Shown here: in pieces, positions 1-7,942 of the stretch
Numbering within the stretch: the first letter of the stretch is position 1
Layout: each line of letters opens with the position of its first letter
Assembly (NCBI GenBank): GCA_900551145.1
Contig: URUQ01000021.1
Span: 1-13,658 of the forward strand
Direction of reading: 5' to 3'
DNA length: 13,658 nucleotides
Source of the DNA: an uncultured Eubacteriales bacterium
GTDB lineage: Bacteria; Bacillota; Clostridia; Christensenellales; CAG-917
The notes under the pieces: model-generated
Databases searched by the model: none
What the model saw: only the letters and a program-made list of their open reading frames with translations
What the model was told of the DNA's origin: nothing
Program-made: the position numbers and the translations under genes

Positions 1-228
1 GTATTCTCCGCAGAAACGGAAAATCTTATCGAGAACGCCAAAGGCAAACTGAAAAAGAAACACGCCGATTTGGTCGTGGCAAACGACGTTACGCAAGCGG
101 GTGCGGGGTTTAATACCGATACCAATATCGCAACGATTATCGACAATGATGGCAAGTGCATAGAGAGCGGTGAAGTACAAAAACGCACTCTTGCCGACAT
201 CATTCTCGACAAGGTGATTTCGCTATGA
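1..228 (+). CDS. coaBC: CoaBC, C-terminal end (phosphopantothenoylcysteine synthetase part), 5'-truncated
   Basis: Frame 1 is open from the first base to TGA at 226-228 and gives the last 75 residues of a protein whose start lies outside the window. The segment reads FSAETENLIENA, then a Lys-rich stretch, ADLVVANDV and AGFNTDTNIATII, ending LADIILDKVISL. This is the typical tail of the CoaB domain of the bifunctional CoaBC flavoprotein. In coenzyme A synthesis CoaB couples 4'-phosphopantothenate to cysteine using CTP, and CoaC then decarboxylates the product. The V-A-N-D-V and A-G-F-x-x-D-T-N motifs are the family signature. The stop overlaps the priA start in an ATGA, and coaBC-priA is a standard Firmicute pair. 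Identification is firm; only the catalytic core is missing from view. Confidence 0.93.
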   Translation, partial: VFSAETENLIENAKGKLKKKHADLVVANDVTQAGAGFNTDTNIATIIDNDGKCIESGEVQKRTLADIILDKVISL

Positions 229-2399
229 TTTTGGAAGTTATCGTCGATATATCCACCAACGATATAGACCGCACTTTTGACTACGAGGGCGACGACGTTC
301 CTATAGGAAGTCGCGTCGTCGTTGAGTTCGGGAAAAAGCGCATTATTGGCTTCGTTATCGGCAAGAAAGAGAAGTCTGATTTCGCAAATCTCAAAAGAGC
401 AACGTATATCGACTCACCCGTAAGTCCCGAGCAGTTGGGACTTATGAACTTTATGCGCAAAACTTACAACTTGCGCTATATCGACGTAATAAGACTCTTT
501 ATTCCCACAAAACTTCGTGAGGAAAGAGACCCCGAGTATACTCGAAAATTCTTGACTGTTGACGGCACGAAATCTCTTGACGAAATAAAACAAATTATTG
601 GAAATCGCGCCCAAAAACAACAAGAGGCTATTGACTATATTGCCTCAAACGGCGGTCAATTTTTGAGCTTTTTGGTGGCAAAATTCGGCGTATCGGCAAT
701 AAACGGACTTCGTGAAAAAGGCGTCGTGGTCGAAAGCGACGTACACGAGCGTTCCACGCCTCTTCAAACTCTCAAACGCGACAACAAACACGTGGTGTTG
801 ACGGACGCGCAACGGTCGGCAGTAGACGAAATTATGCACGGCAAAGGCACGTTTTTGATACATGGCGTCACGGGTAGCGGTAAGACGGAAGTATACGAAA
901 CCGTTATCGAAAAAATGCGCGAACAAGGCAAAAGCGCGATTATGCTCGTGCCCGAAATCTCGCTCACACCGCAAATGCTCGGACTATTCCGCGCAAGATT
1001 CGGTGACGACGTTGCGATACTACACAGCGGGCTCAATTCAAGCGAAAGATACGACGAGTGGAAGAGGCTCAAAACGGGCAAAGCGCATATAGCGATAGGC
1101 GCGCGTTCGGCAATATTCGCGCCACTTAGCAACATCGGCGCAATCATCATCGACGAAGAACACGACACCAGTTATTTGTCAGAGTCCAATCCTCGATACG
1201 ATACCAAGCGTGTGGCTCAGTTCAGAGCGCAAGCAAACGGCGGCGTTTTGGTGCTCGGTTCGGCAACTCCCGATATGGAGACGTATCTCAAAGCCACCGA
1301 GGGCAAATATCATCTCATAACGCTCAAAAACCGTATATCTAAACACGCGCTTCCCGAAATGGAAATAGTGGATATGACGCAAGAGTTCCGTATGGGCAAC
1401 CGCTCGTTGTTCTCGCTCCCTTTGCAAGAAGCACTTAAAGATACCATTGCAAGAGGGGAGCAAGCAATGCTTTTCCTCAATAGAAGAGGCTTTGCCTCGT
1501 TTATAAAATGCAAAGAATGCGGATATATAGCTAAGTGCGAAGATTGCGATATATCGCTCACTTACCACAAAGAGGACAACGAGCTCAAATGTCACTATTG
1601 CGGTAGGAGGTATCATGCGCTCACCAAGTGCCCCAATTGCGGTAGCGACCAAATAAAACAAGGACGAATCGGTACCGAAAAAGTTGTGGACGAGCTCAAA
1701 AAACTCATTCCCGACGTGCGCGTTTTGCGTATGGACAACGACACCACCGTGCGCAAGGACAGTTACTTCAAGATTTTGTCCGCGTTCGGCAACAAAGAAG
1801 CGGACGTTCTCGTGGGCACGCAAATGATTGCAAAAGGACACGACTTCGGCAACGTCACACTGGTTGGTATATTGGAAGCGGACGCCGCGCTTTATTTTAG
1901 CGATTATAGGTCGAGCGAACGCACTTTCCAACTCATTACGCAAGTTGCGGGACGTGCCGGAAGAGCGGATAAAGAGGGGCGCGTCATATTGCAGACTTAC
2001 GCTCCCAAACATTACGTTTTCCGCTTCGGGAAAAACTACGATTATATCGGTTTTTGGAAAAAGGAAATCAACACTCGTATGGTTACCAAGTTTCCGCCGT
2101 TTACAAAGGTTGTGCGCGTGCTTTGCACTGCCGTAAACGAGCAAGACGTCGTTGACACTACGAGGAATATATACAAGGCAATTCAACAAGTCGAAAAGGA
2201 CAACGGCAAGTTCGTGTATCTCGGCGCAAGCAAGTCTCCCGTGACCAAAATGAACGGGCTTTGCAGATACCAGATACTTATGCGCGTCGTTCCCGACGAG
2301 TTTGAAAGAATAATTGAACAAATCTATGCGATTACCGACGAAAACCGCTCAAAAAAATGCAACGTTTTCGTCGAAATAAATCCGCAAAGTATGATTTGA
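225..2399 (+). CDS. priA: Primosomal protein N' (replication restart helicase PriA)
   Basis: 724 residues, the usual PriA length. PriA is a 3'-to-5' superfamily 2 DNA helicase that recognises stalled or collapsed forks and reloads the replisome. The N-terminal ~190 residues are the 3'-end-binding and winged-helix region. Walker A is GVTGSGKT at about 214-221 and Walker B is DEEH at 310-313. Eight cysteines form the paired zinc sites: C429, C432, C438, C441, C456, C459, C469 and C472. Helicase motifs follow: GTEKV, VGTQMIAKGHDF and QVAGRAGR. The ATG at 225 sits inside the coaBC stop (ATGA). An AAGGTGA Shine-Dalgarno at 210-216 lies within coaBC, so translation is probably coupled. def follows after 10 nt. 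A 380-codon open frame on the opposite strand is only a shadow of this gene. Confidence 0.97.
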   Translation: MILEVIVDISTNDIDRTFDYEGDDVPIGSRVVVEFGKKRIIGFVIGKKEKSDFANLKRATYIDSPVSPEQLGLMNFMRKTYNLRYIDVIRLFIPTKLREERDPEYTRKFLTVDGTKSLDEIKQIIGNRAQKQQEAIDYIASNGGQFLSFLVAKFGVSAINGLREKGVVVESDVHERSTPLQTLKRDNKHVVLTDAQRSAVDEIMHGKGTFLIHGVTGSGKTEVYETVIEKMREQGKSAIMLVPEISLTPQMLGLFRARFGDDVAILHSGLNSSERYDEWKRLKTGKAHIAIGARSAIFAPLSNIGAIIIDEEHDTSYLSESNPRYDTKRVAQFRAQANGGVLVLGSATPDMETYLKATEGKYHLITLKNRISKHALPEMEIVDMTQEFRMGNRSLFSLPLQEALKDTIARGEQAMLFLNRRGFASFIKCKECGYIAKCEDCDISLTYHKEDNELKCHYCGRRYHALTKCPNCGSDQIKQGRIGTEKVVDELKKLIPDVRVLRMDNDTTVRKDSYFKILSAFGNKEADVLVGTQMIAKGHDFGNVTLVGILEADAALYFSDYRSSERTFQLITQVAGRAGRADKEGRVILQTYAPKHYVFRFGKNYDYIGFWKKEINTRMVTKFPPFTKVVRVLCTAVNEQDVVDTTRNIYKAIQQVEKDNGKFVYLGASKSPVTKMNGLCRYQILMRVVPDEFERIIEQIYAITDENRSKKCNVFVEINPQSMI

Positions 2400-2409
2400 C
2401 GGAGGACAT

Positions 2410-2868
2410 ATGGCAACACGATTGATTGTGAAAGTTCCCGATCCCATTTTGAGTAAGAAATGCAGGACGGTGGACGTTTTTGACGAAAGACTTTGGACGC
2501 TTCTCGACGATATGAAAGAGACCGTAAAAAGCGCAAACGGCGCAGGCCTTGCGGCTCCGCAAGTGGCGGTTTTGAAACGTGTATGCGTCGTAGACACGGA
2601 AGAAGGATATTATGAGCTTGTCAACCCGAAAATCACCTCTTACAGTGGTGAGCAAACGGGGCTCGAAGGGTGTTTGTCCGTGCCAAAAAAGTTCGGATAC
2701 GTGTCTCGTCCTATGAAAGTGAACGTTACGGCGCAAGACAGGTTCGGTAAAGAGCAAAAATATAAAGTATCGGGCTTTACCGCTCGTGCGTTTTGCCACG
2801 AAATCGACCACCTCGACGGCATAATATATACGACGAAGTGCAAGGAAGTTCTCAACGAGGAAGAATAA
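2410..2868 (+). CDS. def: Peptide deformylase
   Basis: 152 residues. Peptide deformylase removes the formyl group from the initiator methionine of nascent chains at the ribosome exit. All three family motifs are intact: GAGLAAPQ (44-51), EGCLS (86-90) and HEIDH (130-134). The metal ligands are therefore C88, H130 and H134, with E131 catalytic. The ATG at 2410 has a strong GGAGG at 2401-2405, four bases upstream and just after the priA stop. Its TAA (2866-2868) shares a base with the fmt ATG (TAATG). The def-fmt pairing places removal and addition of the formyl group in one transcript. The length and the EGCLS form fit the compact enzymes common in clostridia. Confidence 0.97.
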   Translation: MATRLIVKVPDPILSKKCRTVDVFDERLWTLLDDMKETVKSANGAGLAAPQVAVLKRVCVVDTEEGYYELVNPKITSYSGEQTGLEGCLSVPKKFGYVSRPMKVNVTAQDRFGKEQKYKVSGFTARAFCHEIDHLDGIIYTTKCKEVLNEEE

Positions 2869-3794
2869 TGAAAATAGTGTTTATGGGCACGCCCGATTTT
2901 TCGGCAATCGTGCTTGACAAACTCAATTCCGTATATCCCGTAAGCGCGGTGGTTACAGGCCTCGATAAACCCGTCGGGCGCGGATATCAACTCAAACCGT
3001 CTCCGCTCAAAATCAAGGCGCAAGAGCTCGGTATTCCCGTTTTGCAATACGAAAAAGTGTCGCGTGAAGGCATCGAAGATATACAAAATCTCGCTCCCGA
3101 CGTCGTGGTTACCGCGGCTTTCGGACAAATATTGAGCGAGAAGTTTTTGAGTATACCAAAATACGGCGTCCTCAACGTGCACGCTTCGCTCTTGCCAAAA
3201 TACAGAGGCTCGTCACCAATTCAGTGGTCGATAATCGACGGTGAGGAAGAGACGGGCATAACCATTATGCGCACGGTAAAAGCAGTCGACGCGGGCGACG
3301 TTTTGCTTGAAATCCCCACCAAAATCGGTGAAAAAGAGAATGCGGGCGAGCTGTTTGACCGACTTGCCGATATCGGCGGCGTGGCTATCGTCAAGGCAAT
3401 CTCGATGCTTCAAGACGGCAGTGCAAAATTTATTCCGCAAGACGAAAGCAAGGCAACGCATTGCTCTATGATAAAGAAAGAAGACGGTCTTATCGACTTT
3501 TCAAAGACAGCAAAACAAATAGATTGCTTTGTCAGAGGCATGACGCCGTGGCCGTCGGCATATACGCATTTTGTGGGCAAAACGCTCAAAGTTTTCGACG
3601 TCGAAAAGGTTGATTTCGATGGCGACGGAAAATACGGTGAAGTGATTAAAGCAAGCGCAAAAGAGGGCTTGATCGTAAAAGTTGCGGACGGCGCAATAAG
3701 GATTTGTCTCTTGCAACTCGAAGGCGGAAAACGTATGCGAGATACGGACTTTTTGCTCGGAAGACGAGTGGAAGTCGGTTATATTTTTGAATAA
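2868..3794 (+). CDS. fmt: Methionyl-tRNA formyltransferase
   Basis: 308 residues from the ATG at 2868, close to the usual ~310. The enzyme transfers a formyl group from 10-formyltetrahydrofolate to Met-tRNAfMet to make the initiator tRNA. The N-terminus MKIVFMGTPDFS is the classical Rossmann start. The catalytic folate-binding stretch LNVHASLLPKYRGSSPIQW has N103 and H105, and the catalytic Asp lies in DAGD (141-144). The C-terminal OB-like tRNA-binding domain begins near residue 205 and includes MTPWPSAYT. The frame stays open upstream to 2793, but that would overlap def by 75 bases and spoil the N-terminus. GAGGAAG at 2856-2862 supports 2868. Stop and start overlap with rsmB (TAATG at 3792-3796). 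Confidence 0.97.
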   Translation: MKIVFMGTPDFSAIVLDKLNSVYPVSAVVTGLDKPVGRGYQLKPSPLKIKAQELGIPVLQYEKVSREGIEDIQNLAPDVVVTAAFGQILSEKFLSIPKYGVLNVHASLLPKYRGSSPIQWSIIDGEEETGITIMRTVKAVDAGDVLLEIPTKIGEKENAGELFDRLADIGGVAIVKAISMLQDGSAKFIPQDESKATHCSMIKKEDGLIDFSKTAKQIDCFVRGMTPWPSAYTHFVGKTLKVFDVEKVDFDGDGKYGEVIKASAKEGLIVKVADGAIRICLLQLEGGKRMRDTDFLLGRRVEVGYIFE

Positions 3795-5065
3795 TGAGAA
3801 AACACATCAATTCGGCACTCAAAATACTTACCAAAGTTTTTTCCGAGGGGACGTATAGCAATATGGCGTTCTACGGTGAGGACGTGAGCGATATGACGAC
3901 AAAACTCGTCTACGGAGTGCTGGAAAACAATATACAACTCGAATACGTACTCGGCTCGCTCGTGTCCAAGAAACCGCAAAACGTCGTATACGTCTTGCTC
4001 AAAATCGGCACTTACGCACTTATGAATTTGACGGACGTTCCCAAGTTTGCTATCGTAAGCGAGTGCGTGGAAGTTGCCAAAATGAACGGAAAAGGTGGTG
4101 CAAGCGGTTTTGTAAACGCAGTGCTTAAAAAGGTTGCCGACGGCAAATACACGCTTGTGAACGAAAACGAGGAAAACTATCTTTCAATCAAATATTCCAA
4201 ACCGCAATGGTTCATCGATAAGATGATTGAGAGATACGGCAGGGAAAGCGTAATAGCAATGCTTCAAGAACCATACGACGCGCTTGAACATATCCGCGTC
4301 AATTCACGCCTTGCAACGTGCGAGGACGTTGAAAAATGCCTAGAAAAACACAAGGAAAAATACCAAAAAACCGACGTCGGCGGATATAAAGTGCGCGCGA
4401 CGGAGTGTATAAAGCGCATGTTTGACAAAGGTCTCGTGACCTATCAATCACCGTCGAGTATGCTTGCAGTGCAGGCTCTCGGAGCAAGAGACGGAGCGCA
4501 AATTTTGGATATATGTTCCGCACCAGGCGGTAAGGCAGTGTATTTGAGCGAACTTTGTCCGCACTCGACGGTGATTGCGTGCGATTTGCACCCGCACAGA
4601 GTCGCGCTTATCCAAAAATACAAAAATCGTATGCACGTGCCCAACGTCAAAGCATTGCAAGCGGACGCAACCAAACTCAATAGCGATTGGATTGGCAAAT
4701 TCGATTTCGTGCTTGCGGACGCGCCTTGTTCTTGTCTCGGAACGTATAGAAAGCACCCCGACGTGTTTTTGACGAGAAAAGAGAGCGATATATCGGAACT
4801 TACGCATACTCAAAATTCAATCGCACAAAACGCTTTGGCATATTTGAAAACGGGCGGTGTGATGATATATTCCACCTGCACGCTGTTTAAGGAAGAGAAC
4901 GACGACGTTGTAGACGCACTCGTCAAAAGCGGAAAAGCCGTGCTCGAACACATTGATTGCGACAATATCGACGGCGGGAAATATGCCGGTAACGTGGGAA
5001 AAATTCAAATTTTACCGCACGCGGAATACGACGGTTTTTATATTGCAAAATTGAGGAAGATATGA
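3794..5065 (+). CDS. rsmB: 16S rRNA (cytosine-967-C5)-methyltransferase RsmB
   Basis: 423 residues. RsmB methylates C5 of cytosine 967 (E. coli numbering) in 16S rRNA using S-adenosylmethionine. The N-terminal ~140 residues are a NusB-like RNA-binding helical domain (LVYGVLENNIQLEYVL and ASGFVNAVLKKV are typical). The SAM-binding motif is ILDICSAPGGK at 237-247. The two active cysteines are C312 in DAPCSCLG, which helps release the product, and C362 in YSTCT, the nucleophile. The start shares a base with the fmt stop, and no clear Shine-Dalgarno is visible, so translation probably depends on coupling. The stop overlaps rlmN (ATGA at 5062-5065). The RsmF/Nop2 family shares the motifs, but the NusB domain and locus favour RsmB. 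Confidence 0.94.
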   Translation: MRKHINSALKILTKVFSEGTYSNMAFYGEDVSDMTTKLVYGVLENNIQLEYVLGSLVSKKPQNVVYVLLKIGTYALMNLTDVPKFAIVSECVEVAKMNGKGGASGFVNAVLKKVADGKYTLVNENEENYLSIKYSKPQWFIDKMIERYGRESVIAMLQEPYDALEHIRVNSRLATCEDVEKCLEKHKEKYQKTDVGGYKVRATECIKRMFDKGLVTYQSPSSMLAVQALGARDGAQILDICSAPGGKAVYLSELCPHSTVIACDLHPHRVALIQKYKNRMHVPNVKALQADATKLNSDWIGKFDFVLADAPCSCLGTYRKHPDVFLTRKESDISELTHTQNSIAQNALAYLKTGGVMIYSTCTLFKEENDDVVDALVKSGKAVLEHIDCDNIDGGKYAGNVGKIQILPHAEYDGFYIAKLRKI

Positions 5066-6123
5066 CGACGCAAAAGGAAGGGAAAATCGTACTTTTGGGA
5101 CTTGACAAAGCTCGCATTGCCGAGCTATTGCCCGATTGTCCGAAATTTACCGCGTCGCAAATATACGGCTTTTTGATGGACGGCAAGGACTTTGACGAGA
5201 TGACCTCTCTAAAAAAGGAATTGCGCGAGAATCTTAAAGAGCGGTTTATTGCAAATCCCGTGCGAGTTTTGCACGTCTATAAAGGCAAATCGGGCACGCA
5301 AAAGTTTTTGTTTAGGCTGGAAGACGACAATCTCATAGAGGGCGTGTATATGCCTCACGATTACGGCGATACGCTTTGCTTATCTACGCAAGTCGGTTGC
5401 CGTATGGGGTGCACGTTTTGTGCGTCGTCGCTTGACGGACTGGTGCGCAATCTCACCGATGCAGAAATGCTCGGACAAGTGATTGCGGTCAATCGCGAAG
5501 TCGGCGGAACGGCAAAGAACAGAAAGGTCACCAATCTCGTGCTTATGGGAAGCGGTGAACCGTTTGACAATTACGACAACGTGCTTGCGTTTTTGGACGA
5601 GGTGAGCAAAGAGGGCGGTATCAATATAAGCGAACGCAATATTTCGCTATCGACGTCGGGACTTTGCGACAAACTGCGCAAGTTTGCCGATAGCGGTCAC
5701 AAAGTTACGCTGTCGGTGAGTTTGCACGCTCCGTTTGACGAGTTGAGAAGCGCGCTTATGCCCGTAAACAAGGCGTTTCCCGTTGCGGAACTCATATCGT
5801 CGGCAAAATACTACTTTGAAAAGACGGGAAGACGCGTCATCTTCGAGTACACGCTCATTAAGGGCGAAAACGACTCCGACGCTTGCGCAACCGAACTTGC
5901 AAGGCTTACCAAAGGTTTTCCCTCGCACGTCAACCTTATTCGCTTGAACGAGGTCAAAGAACGCAATCACATCGCACCTGACGTAGACGCCACGGAAGCG
6001 TTTTTGCATAAACTCGAAAAACTCGGTGTTTCTGCAACGATACGCAAGAGTCTCGGCAACGACATAGAAGGTGCTTGCGGACAACTGAGAAGAAGATATC
6101 TTCAAAACGAACTCAAAGACTGA
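5062..6123 (+). CDS. rlmN: Dual-specificity 23S rRNA A2503 / tRNA A37 methyltransferase RlmN (radical SAM)
   Basis: 353 residues. RlmN methylates C2 of adenosine 2503 in 23S rRNA, and of A37 in some tRNAs, by a ping-pong radical SAM mechanism. The iron-sulfur motif CxxxCxxC is C113, C117 and C120 (GCRMGCTFC). The two further essential cysteines are both present: C106 in TLCLSTQ, and C339 in DIEGACGQL, the one that becomes methylated. The SAM-contact GSGEPFDN segment follows the cluster. The plasmid-type resistance enzyme Cfr shares the architecture, but the neighbours and near-canonical RlmN motifs favour housekeeping RlmN. The ATG at 5062 has GAGGAAGA at 5053-5060 and overlaps the rsmB stop. 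The usual next genes prpC and prkC are missing. Confidence 0.95.
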   Translation: MTTQKEGKIVLLGLDKARIAELLPDCPKFTASQIYGFLMDGKDFDEMTSLKKELRENLKERFIANPVRVLHVYKGKSGTQKFLFRLEDDNLIEGVYMPHDYGDTLCLSTQVGCRMGCTFCASSLDGLVRNLTDAEMLGQVIAVNREVGGTAKNRKVTNLVLMGSGEPFDNYDNVLAFLDEVSKEGGINISERNISLSTSGLCDKLRKFADSGHKVTLSVSLHAPFDELRSALMPVNKAFPVAELISSAKYYFEKTGRRVIFEYTLIKGENDSDACATELARLTKGFPSHVNLIRLNEVKERNHIAPDVDATEAFLHKLEKLGVSATIRKSLGNDIEGACGQLRRRYLQNELKD

Positions 6124-6130
6124 AAACGCG

Positions 6131-6170
6131 TCGATATACGATGCAAATCCTAATACAATATATCGTATAT
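6131..6170 (+). promoter_or_regulatory. Possible rsgA promoter overlapped by a 9-bp inverted repeat
   Basis: The 115-nt gap between rlmN and rsgA holds a perfect inverted repeat, ATATACGAT (6134-6142) and ATCGTATAT (6162-6170), with a 19-nt spacer. No T-run follows, so it does not look like a terminator. A weak sigma-A-like pair, TCGATA (6131-6136) and TACAAT (6154-6159), 17 nt apart, sits so that the repeat arms cover the -35 and the expected start point. This would suit an operator, but the promoter match is only moderate. The remainder of the gap is A/T-rich with no small gene seen. Confidence 0.3.
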
Positions 6171-6238
6171 AACGTTCAGTATAAGATTTAATAATATAAA
6201 AAAAGGTAAACAATCAAAACTAATACGCGAAACTCGAT

Positions 6239-7096
6239 ATGAAAACTTACGACGGAAGAGTGATAAAAGCGGTTGCATCAAAATTTTTCGTTGACACCAA
6301 AGACGGTGTCAAGGTTTGTTTTGCGCGCAAACGCCTAAAAAACGACGGAATTATATTCGTCGGCGATTACGTTACTATTGCAAAAGACCGCGACAGTTTC
6401 GTCATCGAGGACGTCAAACCCCGCAAAAACTGCCTTATTAGACCGTATGTGAGCAATATCGACGTTTGTTTCATCGTCATTGCGCCCGAGCCCGAACCCG
6501 ATTTCGTGCTTGTTGACAAGGTTATCGTCAATTGCCTTGCCGAGGGGATAAAGCCCGTGCTCGTCAAAAACAAGTGCGATATAAACGATATCGATACAAG
6601 CGAATACCAAGGTGTCGTGGAACAAATAGATTGTTCTGCTTCAACGAGCCAAAACGTTGACAAAATCATCGAATACGCAAAGGGCAAGACGGCGTGTTTT
6701 GCGGGGCAATCGGCGGTTGGAAAAAGCTCGCTTCTCAACGCAATTCTCGATAGCGACGAATTGGAAGTGGGAGAGCTCGCTCGCAAGATAAAACGAGGCA
6801 AAAACACCACTCGCAAGACGGAAATTTTTGCGGTCGGCAACGATACTTATTTCGTCGATACATGCGGTTTTTCAATGCTCGAGGCGGCAAAAATCGAGCC
6901 TGAAGACTTGAGATTGTACTTTGACGACCTTGAAAAATATCGTCCGGAGTGTCGCTTCAATATGTGCGTGCATATCGACGAGCCTGATTGCGCCGTAAAA
7001 GAGCACGTCGGCAAAGAAATAGGCGTCGGAAGATACGAAAGATATAAGACTATATACAACGAACTCGTCCAAAGACGAGAAAACAAATACGATTGA
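6239..7096 (+). CDS. rsgA: Small ribosomal subunit biogenesis GTPase RsgA (YloQ/YjeQ)
   Basis: 285 residues, normal for the family. RsgA is a circularly permuted GTPase that checks late 30S subunit maturation. The order of motifs proves the permutation: NKCD (G4) at 111-114 precedes GQSAVGKS (G1, P-loop) at 156-163, and then DTCGF (G3) at 207-211. An N-terminal OB fold covers roughly 1-70. The C-terminal zinc knuckle is C238, C243, H245 and C251 in ECRFNMCVHIDEPDC. The G2 stretch reads RGKNTTRK where RG(R/K)HTT is usual, so the expected His is Asn. No good Shine-Dalgarno precedes the ATG at 6239: AAAAGG is about 35 nt upstream. The start is nonetheless supported by the OB-fold N-terminus. The rpe ribosome binding site begins at the stop codon. 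Confidence 0.95.
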   Translation: MKTYDGRVIKAVASKFFVDTKDGVKVCFARKRLKNDGIIFVGDYVTIAKDRDSFVIEDVKPRKNCLIRPYVSNIDVCFIVIAPEPEPDFVLVDKVIVNCLAEGIKPVLVKNKCDINDIDTSEYQGVVEQIDCSASTSQNVDKIIEYAKGKTACFAGQSAVGKSSLLNAILDSDELEVGELARKIKRGKNTTRKTEIFAVGNDTYFVDTCGFSMLEAAKIEPEDLRLYFDDLEKYRPECRFNMCVHIDEPDCAVKEHVGKEIGVGRYERYKTIYNELVQRRENKYD

Positions 7097-7107
7097 GAGG
7101 TGGTACT

Positions 7108-7752
7108 ATGTTGATTGCACCGTCTGTATTATCGGCGGATTTTGGCAATATGGCAGAGGCCGTGATAGAAGTCAAGGCATGGGGCGGAGATATAATCCAT
7201 TGCGACGTAATGGACGGCGTTTACGTTCCAAATATAACTTTCGGTATGCCGATGATAAAGGCAATAAGAAAAAATACCGATTTGCCGGTTGACGTGCACC
7301 TTATGATTACAAAGCCCGAAAGATACGTCGGAGCGTTTTGCGATGCGGGCGCTGATATCGTAACGTTTCATCCCGACGCATCCGAGGACGTGCAAGGTGC
7401 GCTCGATATAATAAAATCCAAAGGCAAAAAGTGCGGACTCGTGGTCAACGCGGACGTCGATTTCGATATAGTAGTACCGTATCTCGATCAAATCGATTTG
7501 CTTGTGATTATGACAGTGCAAGCTGGTTTCGGCGGACAAAGTTTCAAACCCGAGTGCCTCGATAAGGTCAGAACGGGTGAAAAACTTCGCAATGAGCACG
7601 AATATAAATACCTCATCGAAGCGGACGGAGGAGTGATAGAAGACAATATCGCAACCTGCAAAGAAGCGGGCGTAGATATCGCGGTTGCGGGAAGTGCGGT
7701 GTTCCGTTCAAAAGATCCGAGAAAGACGATTGAAACGATGCACAATTGCTAA
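7108..7752 (+). CDS. rpe: Ribulose-phosphate 3-epimerase
   Basis: 214 residues, a TIM barrel. It interconverts ribulose 5-phosphate and xylulose 5-phosphate in the pentose phosphate pathway. Metal and catalytic residues are in place: H31 and D33 in HCDVMDG, H64 in DVHLM and D173 in EADGG. The phosphate-binding loops GFGGQSF (140-146) and AGSAVF are also present. The usual V-x-P-G-F-G-G-Q reads V-Q-A-G-F-G-G-Q, with Ala139 in place of proline. A TTG at 7093 would add five residues, but it overlaps the rsgA stop and the Shine-Dalgarno AGAGGTGG (7096-7103), so the ATG at 7108 is chosen. thiN, the usual next gene in Bacillus, is missing; a terminator region follows. Confidence 0.95.
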   Translation: MLIAPSVLSADFGNMAEAVIEVKAWGGDIIHCDVMDGVYVPNITFGMPMIKAIRKNTDLPVDVHLMITKPERYVGAFCDAGADIVTFHPDASEDVQGALDIIKSKGKKCGLVVNADVDFDIVVPYLDQIDLLVIMTVQAGFGGQSFKPECLDKVRTGEKLRNEHEYKYLIEADGGVIEDNIATCKEAGVDIAVAGSAVFRSKDPRKTIETMHNC

Positions 7753-7759
7753 AATCCGT

Positions 7760-7830
7760 TAGGTTTTCACCGCGAATGTTCAAATAATCGATATGCTTGC
7801 AACAATGTGAAAATCGTTGCTAAAAACCTA
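7760..7830 (+). other. Intergenic inverted repeats after rpe (possible structured 3' region)
   Basis: TAGG-TTTTCAC (7760-7770) can pair in two blocks with GTGAAAA (7807-7813) and CCTA (7827-7830). A smaller GCAAC/GTTGC pair (7799-7803, 7816-7820) competes with it. No coding frame is seen. It lies between the rpe stop and the hairpins at 7848-7882. It could be a structured 3' untranslated region or chance pairing in A/T-rich sequence. Confidence 0.25.
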
Positions 7831-7856
7831 TAAAATCTTGCTTTTTTGCGATAAAC

Positions 7857-7882
7857 AATCGGCGTTTATCGCCGATTTTTTA
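7857..7882 (+). terminator. Rho-independent terminator after rpe
   Basis: AATCGGCG (7857-7864) and CGCCGATT (7870-7877) form a perfect 8-bp stem with a 5-nt loop, running into TTTTTT at 7876-7881. This closes the rsgA-rpe unit. A second 9-bp hairpin, GCGATAAAC (7848-7856) with GTTTATCGC (7864-7872), shares bases with the stem, and the two cannot form together. Confidence 0.8.
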
Positions 7883-7911
7883 TTGACGTGTAACACAAAC
7901 GATTGTATTTT
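7883..7911 (+). promoter_or_regulatory. Candidate promoter for spoVM
   Basis: TTGACG (7883-7888) and TATTTT (7906-7911) are 17 nt apart, a fair sigma-A match just after the rpe terminator. B. subtilis spoVM is transcribed by the mother-cell factor sigma-E. CATAACTT at 7912-7919 resembles half of a sigma-E -10 (CATACAnT), but I found no convincing -35 for it. Some promoter is needed here because of the terminator upstream; which sigma factor uses it is open. Confidence 0.3.
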
Positions 7912-7942
7912 CATAACTTGTACAAAAACGAGGAGTGAAGAT

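Noticed and set aside
1179..2321. 380-codon open frame on the minus strand
   Set aside because: It lies wholly within priA, has no family motifs or ribosome binding site, and is a codon-bias shadow of the plus-strand gene.
2793..2867. Longer N-terminus for fmt
   Set aside because: It would overlap def by 75 bases; MKIVFMGTPDF at 2868 is the family start and has its own ribosome binding site.
7817..7942. 72-codon reading of the spoVM frame
   Set aside because: It would begin upstream of the rpe terminator and ignore the strong AGGAG site; the first 42 codons look non-coding.
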